Shown piece by piece: positions 23,125 to 31,677 of a DNA stretch of 64,000 nt; the stretch's first letter is position 1; the number at the start of each line of letters is the position of its first letter. The stretch is from Actinomadura viridilutea (GTDB taxonomy: Bacteria; Actinomycetota; Actinomycetes; Streptosporangiales; Streptosporangiaceae), in the NCBI GenBank assembly GCA_003001795.1, contig PVNI01000014.1, forward strand, positions 62,001 to 126,000, in the 5' to 3' direction. The position numbers were made by a program, and so were the translations under genes. The notes beneath the pieces are model-generated. The model saw only the letters and a program-made list of their open reading frames with translations. It was not told the origin of the DNA and searched no databases.

Positions 23125-25220
23125 GGACGGGAGTGTTCGGACGCCTGGCCGACTGGTCGTACCGCCGCCGCTGGATCGCGCTCGGCCTGTGGGCGCTGGT
23201 GCTGGCGGCGGTCACCGTCGCCTCCCGCGCCGTCGGCACCGACTACCGCAACGACTTCACCCTGCCGGGCACCCAGTCGCAGCGCGCGAGCGACCTGCTG
23301 GCCGAGCACGGCGCCGCGCAGACGGGCGACTCCCTGCAGATCGTGGTCAAGGCGCCGGGCGGGCTGCGCGCGCCGGATGCCGAGCGCCGCGTCCGGGACA
23401 TGCTCGGCCGGGTGGACGGCCTGCCGGGCGTCGCGGCGGTCCGCGCCCCCTACGACGACGCCGCCGCGATCTCCCGCGACGGGACCATCGGGTACGCCAC
23501 CGTCGCCCTCGCCGGCAAGGCCGAGAGCATCCCCCGCGACGACGTGGCGCGCATCGTCGACACCGCCCGGTCGGCGTCCGCCGACGGCCTGCGGGTCGAG
23601 GTCGGCGGGGAGGCGGCGCGCGGCGCGGAGGAGAGCGGCGGCGGCGCCGAGGGCGCGGGCATGCTGGCCGCGCTGGTCATCCTGGTGCTGCTGTTCGGGT
23701 CGCTGGTCGCCGCCGCCCTGCCGCTGGTCACCGCGCTGTTCGCGGTCGGCTCGGCGATCGGGCTGATCGGCCTGGCCTCGCAGGTGGCGACCGTCGCCGA
23801 CTTCACCCCGCCGATCCTGATGCTGGTCGGCCTCGGCGTCGGCGTCGACTACGCGCTGCTGGTGTTCCACCGCTACCGGCAGGAGCTGCTGGACGGCGCC
23901 GAGCCGCGCGACGCCGCCCGGCGCGCCCTGGACGCCGCCGGCCGCACCGTCTTCGTCGCCGCGTGCACCGTCGTCATCGCGCTGCTCGGGCTGATCGCGC
24001 TCGGCCTCGGCGCGCTGCAGGGCGTGGCCGTCGCGGTCGCGCTGACCGTGCTGGTCACGATGCTCGCCGCGCTGGTGCTGCTGCCGGCCCTGCTGGGCCT
24101 GTTCGGCGGGCGCATCCAGCGGCAGGTGCGCCGGCGCGCCGAGCGGGCCGCCGCGCGCGGCAGGGAGCCGGGCGCGGGCTGGCGGCGGCTGGCCGCGGCC
24201 GTGCAGCGCCGCCCGCTGCCCGCGCTGCTGGTGGCGCTCGCGGCGCTGCTGGCGCTGTCGGCGCCCGCCCTGGACATGCGCCTCGGTTTCGCCGACGCGG
24301 GCAACGACCCGGCGTCGACGACCACCCGCAAGGCCTACGACCTGCTCGCCGAGGGGTTCGGCCCCGGCTTCAACGGCCCGCTGGTCGTCGTCGCCGAGAC
24401 CGACGCCGCGCAGGCGGGGCGCGTCCGGCAGGTCCTGGAGCGCACCGAAGGCGTGGCCGCGACCACGCCGCCGCTGCCGTCCCGGGACGGCGCCCTGCAC
24501 ACGCTGATCGTCTTCCCCGACGCCGCGCCGCAGGACGAGCGGACCGCCGACCTGGTGCACACCCTGCGCGAGGACGTGCTGCCCGACGGGTTCCTGGTCG
24601 GCGGCCCCACCGCCGCCACCCAGGACTTCAGCGACACGGTGGCCGCGCGGCTGCCGGTGTTCGTCGCGATCGTGGTGGGCCTGTCGGCGCTGCTGCTGCT
24701 CGTGGTGTTCCGGTCGGTGCTGATCCCGATCAAGGCGGCGCTGCTCAACCTGCTCAGCATCGCCGCCTCGCTGGGCGCGATCACGCTGGTGTTCCAGGAC
24801 GGCCGGTTCGGGGTGCCGCCGGGCCCGATCGAGGCGTTCATCCCCGTGATGATCTTCGCGATCGTGTTCGGGCTGTCCATGGACTACGAGGTGTTCCTGC
24901 TGTCGCGCATCCACGAGGAGTGGACCGCCGCGCGCGACCCGGGCCGCGCCGTCCGCGAGGGCCTCACCGCCACCGGCCAGGTCATCACCGCCGCCGGCGC
25001 CATCATGATCGTGGTGTTCGCCGCGTTCGTGCTGAGCCCGAGCCGGATGCTGCAGCAGTTCGGCCTGGGCCTGGCCGTGGCGATCCTGCTGGACGCCGTG
25101 GTGATCCGCTGCCTGATCGTCCCCGCGGTCATGCAGCTGCTGGGCCGCCATGCCTGGTGGCTGCCCGGCCCGCTGGCCAGGCGCCTTCCGCAGGTGGCGC
25201 TCGAACGCCCCGCCGCCTGA
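23121..25220 (+). CDS. MMPL-family RND transporter
   Basis: A 699-residue RND protein with two repeats, each a membrane helix, a periplasmic-side domain and a block of five to six helices. The proton-relay positions are visible as paired Asp-Tyr motifs: GVGVDYALLVFHRYRQE in the first half and FGLSMDYEVFLLSRIHEE in the second, as in MmpL3-like proteins. It should export a lipid or lipophilic metabolite using the proton gradient. At 699 residues it is shorter than mycobacterial MmpL3, lacking the long cytoplasmic tail. GTG start overlaps the small membrane protein; a two-component system is upstream and a strong stem-loop ends the unit. Confidence 0.93.
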   Translation: MRTGVFGRLADWSYRRRWIALGLWALVLAAVTVASRAVGTDYRNDFTLPGTQSQRASDLLAEHGAAQTGDSLQIVVKAPGGLRAPDAERRVRDMLGRVDGLPGVAAVRAPYDDAAAISRDGTIGYATVALAGKAESIPRDDVARIVDTARSASADGLRVEVGGEAARGAEESGGGAEGAGMLAALVILVLLFGSLVAAALPLVTALFAVGSAIGLIGLASQVATVADFTPPILMLVGLGVGVDYALLVFHRYRQELLDGAEPRDAARRALDAAGRTVFVAACTVVIALLGLIALGLGALQGVAVAVALTVLVTMLAALVLLPALLGLFGGRIQRQVRRRAERAAARGREPGAGWRRLAAAVQRRPLPALLVALAALLALSAPALDMRLGFADAGNDPASTTTRKAYDLLAEGFGPGFNGPLVVVAETDAAQAGRVRQVLERTEGVAATTPPLPSRDGALHTLIVFPDAAPQDERTADLVHTLREDVLPDGFLVGGPTAATQDFSDTVAARLPVFVAIVVGLSALLLLVVFRSVLIPIKAALLNLLSIAASLGAITLVFQDGRFGVPPGPIEAFIPVMIFAIVFGLSMDYEVFLLSRIHEEWTAARDPGRAVREGLTATGQVITAAGAIMIVVFAAFVLSPSRMLQQFGLGLAVAILLDAVVIRCLIVPAVMQLLGRHAWWLPGPLARRLPQVALERPAA

Positions 25221-25233
25221 GCACGGCGGCCGC

Positions 25234-25273
25234 GTGCGGCCGTCCAGGGGAGCCGGCCCCCGGACGGCCGCAC
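25234..25273. terminator. 12-bp bidirectional terminator stem
   Basis: GTGCGGCCGTCC (25234-25245) and GGACGGCCGCAC (25262-25273) pair perfectly around a GC-rich loop, between the convergent MMPL gene (stop 25220) and the QorB gene (stop 25326). It can serve both strands. Confidence 0.7.
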
Positions 25274-25325
25274 GTCGTGATCTACGACGTAAAGGCCGCC
25301 GCCGGAAGCACGCGGATCCGCCGGA

Positions 25326-26183
25326 TCAGTCCTTCAGGGCGGCGGCGACGGCGTCGGCGAGCGAGGTGGTGGGGCGGCCGATCAGGGCGCGCAGGTGCCC
25401 CGAGTCGGTGGTCAGGTCGCCGCGCGCGACCCCGGTGTCGCTGTCGGCCAACGCCTTGGCGTACGGCTCGGGCAGGCCGGCCGACACCAGAGCCTTGGCG
25501 TACTCCTCCTCGGACAGGTTCCGGTAGACGATCTCCCGGCCGGTCTGCCGGGACAGCTCGGCGGCCAGCTCGGCCATGGTGAACGAGGCGTCGCCGCCCA
25601 GCTCGTAGATCTTTCCGGCGTGACCGTCCTCGGTCAGGACGGCGGCAGCGGCGGCGGCGTAGTCGGCCCGCGCGGCGGCGGCGATCCGGCCGTCGCCGGC
25701 GGCGCCCACGAGCGCGCCGCTCTCCAGCGCGGGCGCCAGGTTCTCGGTGTAGTTCTCGAAGTACCAGCCGTTGCGCAGGAACGCGTACGGCAGGCCGGAC
25801 TCGCGGATCACCGCCTCGGTGGCCCGGTGCTCCTCGGCCAGCGTCATCCGCGTGGTGTCGCAGTTGAGGATGCCGGTGTAGGCGATCAGCTCGACCCCGG
25901 CGGCGACGGCCGCCTCGACGACGTTGCGGTGCTGGGGGACGCGCCGGCCGACCTCGCTTCCGGAGATGAACAGCAGCCTCCGCGTCCCGGCGAGGGCGGA
26001 GGCGAGGGTGTCCGGCGCGTCGTAATCGGCCCGGCGCACCTGGACGCCTCGTTCCGCCAGGTCCGCGGCCTTGTCGGGGGTGCGGACCGCGGCGACGATC
26101 CGCTCGGCGGGCACACCGCGTTCCAGCAGCGCCTCGACGGCAAGGCGGCCGAGCTTGCCGGTGGCTCCCGTCACGGTGATCAC
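25326..26183 (-). CDS. qorB: NmrA/QorB-type NAD(P)H:quinone oxidoreductase
   Basis: A 285-residue atypical short-chain dehydrogenase starting MITVTGATGKLGRLAVEALL, a GxxGxxG nucleotide site. The segments RRLLFISGSEVGRRVPQHRN, YTGILNCDT and PYAFLRNGWYFENYTEN match QorB (YtfG), which uses NADPH and reduces quinones. Members of the wider NmrA family can also be redox sensors without turnover. It is divergent from a HxlR-type regulator gene (26302), the same pairing as ytfG-ytfH and qorB-qorR in other bacteria, so induction by quinones or disulfide stress is likely. Between them lies an AT-rich repeated site (26224-26248). Confidence 0.88.
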   Translation of the reverse strand: MITVTGATGKLGRLAVEALLERGVPAERIVAAVRTPDKAADLAERGVQVRRADYDAPDTLASALAGTRRLLFISGSEVGRRVPQHRNVVEAAVAAGVELIAYTGILNCDTTRMTLAEEHRATEAVIRESGLPYAFLRNGWYFENYTENLAPALESGALVGAAGDGRIAAAARADYAAAAAAVLTEDGHAGKIYELGGDASFTMAELAAELSRQTGREIVYRNLSEEEYAKALVSAGLPEPYAKALADSDTGVARGDLTTDSGHLRALIGRPTTSLADAVAAALKD

Positions 26184-26223
26184 AGTGATGTCCTCTCGTC
26201 GGTTCGTACGATCGAAATGTTGG

Positions 26224-26248
26224 GCACTAACTATTAGATAGCACTAAC
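26224..26248. promoter_or_regulatory. HxlR/QorR-type operator in the qorB-regulator gap
   Basis: GCACTAAC occurs twice (26224-26231 and 26241-26248), 17 bases apart, and the AT-rich centre holds nested short dyads CTAA-CTA-TTAG and CTAT-TAG-ATAG. It is the only AT-rich segment in the 118-base divergent gap, suiting dimer binding that controls both genes. Confidence 0.55.
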
Positions 26249-26301
26249 CAGAGGGGAGGGTCTGGCGGCGCGGCCACGGCCGGGCCGGTTACCGTTGAGA
26301 C

Positions 26302-26736
26302 ATGACCAGCACGAGCCCGGACGTGACCGATCCCGCCCCCGGCACCGGGTGCCGCGCGCCCGAGACCGACGTCACCGACGAACTCGTCTGGGACGTGTTC
26401 GCCCGCGCCTGCCCGTCCCGCCGCACCCTGGAGAACGTCACCGGCAAATGGGGGACGCTCGCCTTGGTCGCGCTCACCGAGGGCAGGCACCGGTTCAACG
26501 CGCTGCGCCGGCGCGTCGACGGGGTGAGCGAGAAGATGCTGGCGCAGACCCTGCACACCCTCGAACGCGACGGCCTGGTCGTCCGCGACGTGCGCGCCAC
26601 GATCCCCCCGCACGTCGAGTACAGCCTGACGCCGCTCGGCGAACGCGTCGCGGCCAAGCTCCGCGAGCTCATCGATCTGATCGAAAGCGAGATGCCCGCC
26701 GTGCTGGCCGCCCGCGCCCGCTACGACCGCACCTGA
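26302..26736 (+). CDS. HxlR-family (QorR-like) redox-responsive regulator
   Basis: A 144-residue winged-helix protein of the DUF24/HxlR family. The conserved cysteine is Cys37 in RACPSRRTLENVTGKWG, followed by the helix-turn-helix region (FNALRRRVDGVSEKMLAQTLHTLERDGL is spread over residues 73-100) and the wing near HVEYSLTPLG. QorR and YodB use this cysteine to sense quinones or diamide. A second cysteine (Cys17) lies in the variable N-terminus. A -10-like TACCGT six bases before the ATG and the absence of a ribosome-binding site suggest a leaderless mRNA. It most likely represses qorB and itself. Confidence 0.9.
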   Translation: MTSTSPDVTDPAPGTGCRAPETDVTDELVWDVFARACPSRRTLENVTGKWGTLALVALTEGRHRFNALRRRVDGVSEKMLAQTLHTLERDGLVVRDVRATIPPHVEYSLTPLGERVAAKLRELIDLIESEMPAVLAARARYDRT

Positions 26737-26754
26737 CCGGCCGCCGCGGCCGGT
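26736..26754 (+). terminator. Stem-loop at the end of the HxlR gene
   Basis: ACCGGCC (26736-26742) and GGCCGGT (26748-26754) pair around GCCGC, starting at the last base of the stop codon. It probably ends the short regulator transcript; the 160-base gap to the next stop codon shows nothing else. Confidence 0.45.
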
Positions 26755-26895
26755 GCGGCGCTCCAGCGGTCACGGACCCGGCTCGTCGGCGGCGCGGAAT
26801 CGCAGAAAGAACCGCCGCGGGCGCCGGCCGACGACCGGTCGGGCAGCGTGGAAGGCATGGCTCCCAGGTGACGGGGCGGCGTCGCCCAGGGCGCG

Positions 26896-29373
26896 TCAGC
26901 CGAGGTCGGCCAGGTCCAGGGCGGCGGCGAGCTCGGAGAAGTCGCCGTCGGGATAGGCCTGTTCGGCCCAGATGGTCTTGCCGTTCGGGGTCGGGCGCGA
27001 CCCCCAGCGCTGGGAGAGCTGGGCGACGAGGAGCAGGCCGCGTCCGCCCTCGTCCATGGCGCGGGCCCGGCGCAGGTGCGGGGCGGTGTCGCTGCCGTCG
27101 GAGACCTCGCAGATCAGCGTCCGGTCCCGGATCAGACGCAGCTGGATCGGGCCGCGGGCGTGCCGGATCGCGTTGGTGACCAGCTCGCTGACCAGCAGTT
27201 CGGTGACGAACGCGGCGGCGTCCAGGCCCCACCGGGACAGCCGGTCGGTGACCTTCCTGCGGGCGTCGGCGACGATCGCCGGATCGGACGGCAGATCCCA
27301 GGCGGCGACGTGGTCGGCGTCCAACGCGTGCGTGCGCGCCACGAGCAGGGCGACGTCGTCGGCCGGGCGGTCGGGCAGCACGGCGTCCAGGATCCGGTCG
27401 CACGTCGCCTCCAGCGACGGCAGGGGCCGGGCCAGCGAGCGGCGCAGGCGTTCCAGCCCCGCGGCGAGGTCGTGGTCGCGGGACTCCACCAGCCCGTCGG
27501 TGTACAGCACGAGCGTGCTGCCCTCCGGCACCTCGACCTCGGCGGACTCGAACGGCAGGCCGCCGAGGCCGAGCGGCGGGCCCGGCGGCAGGTCGAGGAA
27601 CTCCACGGCGCCGTCCGGGCCGACGAGCACCGGCACCGGATGGCCGGCGCGGGCCAGCGCGCACCGGCGCGAGATCGGGTCGTAGACGGCGTACAGGCAG
27701 GTGGCGCCGATGTCGACGCCGGCGTCGTCGTCCTCGGCGCAGATCCGGCCGACCAGGTCGTCGAGGCGGATGAGCATCTCCTCCGGCGGCGGGTCCACGT
27801 CGGCCAGCGTGCGCACGGCGGCGCGCAGGCGGCCCATGGTGGCCGAGGCGTGCAGGCCGTGCCCGACGACGTCGCCGACGACCATGGCGACCCGGGCCCC
27901 CGACAGCGGGATCACGTCGAACCAGTCCCCGCCGACGCGGGCATGGGAGCTGGCGGGCAGGTACCGGGTGGCCACCTCCACGGCCGACTGCTCGGGGAGC
28001 CGCCGCGGCAGCAGGCTGCGCTGCAGGGCCAGGGCGGTGGTGCGCTCGCGGCCGTAGCGGCGGGCGTTGTCGAGGCAGACGGCGGCCCGGGCGGTGAGCT
28101 CCCCGGCGAGCACCACGTCGTCCCGTTGGAACGGCTCCGGCCTGCGGCCGCGCGCGAAGGTGGCGACGCCGAGCGTGACCCCGCGGGCGCGGATCGGCAG
28201 CGTCAGCACCGAGTGGATCCTGTGCGCGCGGACGGCGGCCACGCGCGCGGGGTTGTGGCTGATCGAGACGAGGAACCCCGGGTCGCCGGTGCCGGTCAGC
28301 ACGGGCTCGCCGGTGGCGAGGCAGCGGGCCGCCGGGGAGAAGGCCGGATGCCCCTCGACCTCCCCCGGTTCCAGCACCACCTCGGGCGCCCCGGGCAGGA
28401 CGGACCGGTAGGCGACGCGGCGCAGCGCGACCGGGCCGATGATCGGGCCGGGGCTGGGCTCGTCCCCGTCGAGCACGGAGTCCAGCAGGTCGACGATGGC
28501 CAGGTCGGCCAGCCGGGGGACCGCGATGTCGGCCAGTTCCCGGGCGGTGCGGGCGAGGTCGAGGGTGGTGCCGATCCGCGTGCTGGCCTCGTTCAGCAGG
28601 GTCAGCCGCTCCCTGGCCCAGTGCTGGTCGGTGATGTCGAGCACCCCGATCCACACGGCCCGGACCCTGCCCTCGTGGTCCCGCAACGGGGAGATGGACA
28701 CCGACCACGCGTGCGCGCGGGCCTCGCCCGGCACCCGGCGGTGGGTCTCCCGGTGCACCGGCTCGCCCGTATCGATCACGCGGCGCATGTACCGCTCCAG
28801 CGACGCCCACTGGGGACCGGACATCACCTCGGTCAGGCGCCGACCGCGCAGATCGTCTTCGGTGATCCCGAACATCCGGCACATGCGGTCGTTGACCCGC
28901 AGGCACAGCAGGTCCGCGTCATGGATCGCCAGGGCGAACGGCGACTGGGTGAAGGCCCAGTTCAGCAGGTGCTCGCCGTGCTCGGCGCGGTCGTCGCCGT
29001 CGGCGTGGGGCGCGAGGGAGGGGCTCTCGCCGAAGGTCGTCAGGAACCACTGCAGGCCGCCGCCGGGACCGCGGCTCGGGTGCGCCAGCAGGTCCACGGC
29101 CACGCGGCCGCCGTCCTTGCGCCGCAGCCGCACCTCGCCGTTCCAGTCGGCGCGCTCGGCCAGGCTCCGCCGGACCGGCGACGGAAGCTCGTCGGCCAGC
29201 AGGGCGGCCGCCGGACGGCCCACCACCTCCTCGGCGGCGTATCCGAGCAGCCTGTGGGCGCCTGGGCTCCAGCACAGGACGACGCCGCGCTCGTCCACCA
29301 CGGCCGTGGCCGCGTCGACGGCGAGTTCGACGCCCTCGGTCCGGTCCCAGGGGTAGCCGGTGTCCCCGTTCAT
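26896..29373 (-). CDS. PAS-PAS-GAF-SpoIIE phosphatase with C-terminal HATPase (RsbU/anti-sigma type)
   Basis: An 825-residue cytoplasmic signalling protein. Residues 15-120 and 140-260 are PAS folds (HRLLGYAAEEVVGRPAAALL; CRMFGITEDDLRGRRLTEVM), 285-450 a GAF domain, 470-680 a PP2C/SpoIIE phosphatase (ASSHARVGGDWFDVIPL and VGDVVGHGLHASATM carry metal-binding Asp), and 690-815 an RsbW-like HATPase (LVSELVTNAIRHARGP; DEGGRGLLLVAQL). Such proteins dephosphorylate anti-anti-sigma factors, and the kinase module may rephosphorylate them. No sigma factor or antagonist is adjacent. The ATG at 29373 has GGGAG eight bases upstream, which is buried in an inverted repeat; a triple operator-like site lies further upstream. 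Confidence 0.92.
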   Translation of the reverse strand: MNGDTGYPWDRTEGVELAVDAATAVVDERGVVLCWSPGAHRLLGYAAEEVVGRPAAALLADELPSPVRRSLAERADWNGEVRLRRKDGGRVAVDLLAHPSRGPGGGLQWFLTTFGESPSLAPHADGDDRAEHGEHLLNWAFTQSPFALAIHDADLLCLRVNDRMCRMFGITEDDLRGRRLTEVMSGPQWASLERYMRRVIDTGEPVHRETHRRVPGEARAHAWSVSISPLRDHEGRVRAVWIGVLDITDQHWARERLTLLNEASTRIGTTLDLARTARELADIAVPRLADLAIVDLLDSVLDGDEPSPGPIIGPVALRRVAYRSVLPGAPEVVLEPGEVEGHPAFSPAARCLATGEPVLTGTGDPGFLVSISHNPARVAAVRAHRIHSVLTLPIRARGVTLGVATFARGRRPEPFQRDDVVLAGELTARAAVCLDNARRYGRERTTALALQRSLLPRRLPEQSAVEVATRYLPASSHARVGGDWFDVIPLSGARVAMVVGDVVGHGLHASATMGRLRAAVRTLADVDPPPEEMLIRLDDLVGRICAEDDDAGVDIGATCLYAVYDPISRRCALARAGHPVPVLVGPDGAVEFLDLPPGPPLGLGGLPFESAEVEVPEGSTLVLYTDGLVESRDHDLAAGLERLRRSLARPLPSLEATCDRILDAVLPDRPADDVALLVARTHALDADHVAAWDLPSDPAIVADARRKVTDRLSRWGLDAAAFVTELLVSELVTNAIRHARGPIQLRLIRDRTLICEVSDGSDTAPHLRRARAMDEGGRGLLLVAQLSQRWGSRPTPNGKTIWAEQAYPDGDFSELAAALDLADLG

Positions 29374-29380
29374 CACTGTT

Positions 29381-29398
29381 CTCCCGCCGTGGCGGGAG
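29381..29398 (-). promoter_or_regulatory. Inverted repeat covering the ribosome-binding site of the SpoIIE gene
   Basis: CTCCCGCC-GT-GGCGGGAG is a perfect dyad. On the minus strand its second arm is the GGGAG ribosome-binding site of the phosphatase gene, so in RNA the stem (seven pairs with a four-base loop) would hide it. It may also be a protein site. Confidence 0.45.
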
Positions 29399-29433
29399 AC
29401 CTCCCCCGTACGTTGTCGCAGGTCGCCGCGCAG

Positions 29434-29461
29434 ACGGTATATCTGACCGTATCAATACGGT
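29434..29461. promoter_or_regulatory. Three-half-site operator, ACGGT / ACCGTAT-CA-ATACGGT
   Basis: ACCGTAT (29446-29452) and ATACGGT (29455-29461) form a perfect 7+2+7 dyad, and ACGGT at 29434-29438 makes a second dyad with ACCGT (29446-29450). The block lies in AT-rich DNA about 60 bases upstream of the SpoIIE gene and 280 upstream of sqdB, inside the 365-base divergent gap. A TetR-like factor is a fair guess but none is nearby. Nothing else is clear in this gap. Confidence 0.5.
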
Positions 29462-29738
29462 ACAAATCAATCAAAATGGTAAAAATTCCATCATCCTCGG
29501 GCCCGGTCTGCGAAAATCGCGGACGCCCCTGCTGATCATGCACTCAGGGAGCTTTCAGGTTCGCCGGGTAACGTGACCGCGGTGAGCCGGGAAGCCTGGT
29601 CGGCAAGGGGAGACATCCCGCGTCCGAAGTGAGCCGCGACGTCGGCCGCCGTGGAACGCGCCGGCCGCCGTCACGCCCTCACCGCGCCGCGCCCCGCGCT
29701 CATCCGACGAACCGGTTCGGACAGCACAGGAGTGTTGC

Positions 29739-30905
29739 ATGCGGATTCTCGTCCTCGGCGGTGACGGGTACCTCGGCTGGCCCACGTCACTGCACCTTTC
29801 CCGGTGCGGCCACGACGTCGCCGTCGCCGACAACTTCGCGCGGCGGCAGTACGATTTCGAGCTCGGCGTCGAAAGCCTGGTCCCGATCGAATCGCTGCAG
29901 ACCCGCGTCGCGGCGTGGCGCGAGGCGACCGGCGCGTCCATCGAGGTGTTCGTGGGCGACCTGACCGACGCGGACTTCACCTACGGGATCCTGCGCTCGT
30001 TCCGGCCGCACGCCGTGGTGCACTTCGCCGAGCAGCGCGCCGCGCCCTACTCGATGATCGACCGCAAGCACGCGGTCTACACGCAGGTCAACAACGTCGT
30101 CGGCACCCTCAACCTGCTGTACGCCATCGCCGAGGTGGACCGCGACATCCACCTGGTCAAGCTCGGCACGATGGGCGAGTACGGCACCCCCAACATCGAC
30201 ATCGAGGAGGGCTGGCTCGACCTGGAGTACAAGGGGCGCAAGGACCGGGTGCTGTACCCCAAGCGCCCCGGCTCCTTCTACCACCTGTCCAAGGTGCACG
30301 ACAGCCACAACATCGAGTTCGCGTGCCGGATCTGGGGGCTGCGCGCCACCGACCTCAACCAGGGCGTCGTGTACGGGCAGCAGACCCCCGAGACCGCGCT
30401 GGACGACCGGCTGGCGACCCGGTTCGACTACGACGCGGTGTTCGGCACCGTCCTCAACCGGTTCGTCATCCAGGCGGTGCTCGGGCACCCGCTGACCGTC
30501 TACGGGCGCGGCGGCCAGCGCCGCGGCATCATCGACATCCGCGACACGGTCCGCTGCATCCAGCTGGCCTGCGAGAACCCCGCCGAGCGGGGCGAGTTCC
30601 GGGTGTTCAACCAGATGACCGAGGCGATGTCCGTCAAGGAGATCGCCGAGACCGTGGTCCGCTGCTTCCCGGGCGAGGCGCGCATCGAGCACCTGGACAA
30701 CCCGCGCGTCGAGCAGGAGGAGCACTACTACAACGTCACCCACACCGGGCTGCTGGAGCTGGGGCTCACCCCGCACCTGCTCTCCGATACGCTGATCACC
30801 TCGCTGTTCGACGTGACCAAGCGGCACGCGCACCGGGTGCGGCTCGAGGCGCTCAGGCCCAAGGTCGACTGGCGCCGCCACGCCAGCCCCGTGCAGGAGA
30901 CGTGA
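29739..30905 (+). CDS. sqdB: UDP-sulfoquinovose synthase (SqdB/SQD1-like)
   Basis: A 388-residue extended short-chain dehydrogenase. It begins MRILVLGGDGYLGWPTSLHL (NAD site) and keeps nearly every signature of SQD1: VVHFAEQRAAPYSMIDR, VKLGTMGEYGTPNIDIEEG, GSFYHLSKVHDSHNIEF, TDLNQGVVYG and RVEQEEHYYN. Catalytic positions equivalent to SQD1 Thr145, Tyr182 and Lys186 are Thr144, Tyr181 and Lys185. The enzyme combines UDP-glucose and sulfite into UDP-sulfoquinovose. The expected lipid synthase SqdX is not in the window; instead the next genes on the strand are a methyltransferase and a GtrA flippase, so the sulfosugar may go to another acceptor. A related nucleotide-sugar reaction cannot be excluded. 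Its GC content is like that of its neighbours. Confidence 0.9.
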   Translation: MRILVLGGDGYLGWPTSLHLSRCGHDVAVADNFARRQYDFELGVESLVPIESLQTRVAAWREATGASIEVFVGDLTDADFTYGILRSFRPHAVVHFAEQRAAPYSMIDRKHAVYTQVNNVVGTLNLLYAIAEVDRDIHLVKLGTMGEYGTPNIDIEEGWLDLEYKGRKDRVLYPKRPGSFYHLSKVHDSHNIEFACRIWGLRATDLNQGVVYGQQTPETALDDRLATRFDYDAVFGTVLNRFVIQAVLGHPLTVYGRGGQRRGIIDIRDTVRCIQLACENPAERGEFRVFNQMTEAMSVKEIAETVVRCFPGEARIEHLDNPRVEQEEHYYNVTHTGLLELGLTPHLLSDTLITSLFDVTKRHAHRVRLEALRPKVDWRRHASPVQET

Positions 30906-30921
30906 CCGACCGGGAGTCGCG

Positions 30922-31677
30922 ATGAGCTCACCCGAGGGCGCGTTCACGCGCGCCACCGGCCGCGCCGTGTCCGGCGAGGACGGCGGCGCCGACAAGCCCC
31001 GCTACCGGCGCTACCAGTACGACCTCATCGCCCCGCATTGCGGCCGCAGCGTGCTGGAGGTCGGCGCCGGGCTCGGCGAGTTCGCCGCGCAGTTCACCGG
31101 CCTGGACCGGCTCGTCGTCACCGACGTCGACCCGGACGCGGTGGCGGTGATGAAGACGCGCTTCGCCGAGCGGCCCGAGGTCGAGGTGCAGCAGTTCGAC
31201 CTGGCGGGCAGGGCGCGCCTGGACCGGCCGGTCGACTCGGCGGTCGCGATCAACGTGCTGGAGCACTTCGAGGACGACGCGCACGTGCTCGCCGTGCTGG
31301 CGCGTTCGGTCGTCCCGGGCGGCACGATCGTGCTCTGGGTGCCCGGCTACCCGAGCCTGTTCAGCGACTTCGACCGGCGCGTCGGCCACGTCCGCCGCTA
31401 CACGCCCGCCACGCTGCGGGACGCGATCGCCCGGGCGGGGCTGGTGTGCGAGCTGTCGCGGCCGGTGAACCTGCTGGGCGGCGTCGCCTGGTGGGCGGCG
31501 ATGAGGCTCGGCAAGGTGCAGGGGCCCAACGGCGGGGCCGTGGGCCTGTACGACCGCGTGCTCGTCCCCGCCACCCGGGTGGTCGACCGGCTGCTGCCGA
31601 TCCCGTTCGGGCAGTCGGTGCTGGCCGTCGCCCGGGTGCCGCGCGCCGGGGGCGGAGAGGGCGCGGTGAGCCGATGA
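30922..31677 (+). CDS. Class I SAM-dependent methyltransferase
   Basis: A 251-residue methyltransferase with motif I VLEVGAGLGEFAAQF near residue 44, acidic motif II in VVTDVDPDAVAVM, and AINVLEHFEDDAHVLAVLAR near 107. The C-terminal third (RRVGHVRRYTPATLRDAIARA) resembles enzymes that methylate sugars or lipid-linked glycans, with an amphipathic stretch around VNLLGGVAWWAAMRLG. It starts 16 bases after sqdB and overlaps gtrA by ATGA, so it belongs to the same operon. Its substrate is unknown; a sugar made or carried by the flanking enzymes is the simplest guess. Confidence 0.85.
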   Translation: MSSPEGAFTRATGRAVSGEDGGADKPRYRRYQYDLIAPHCGRSVLEVGAGLGEFAAQFTGLDRLVVTDVDPDAVAVMKTRFAERPEVEVQQFDLAGRARLDRPVDSAVAINVLEHFEDDAHVLAVLARSVVPGGTIVLWVPGYPSLFSDFDRRVGHVRRYTPATLRDAIARAGLVCELSRPVNLLGGVAWWAAMRLGKVQGPNGGAVGLYDRVLVPATRVVDRLLPIPFGQSVLAVARVPRAGGGEGAVSR

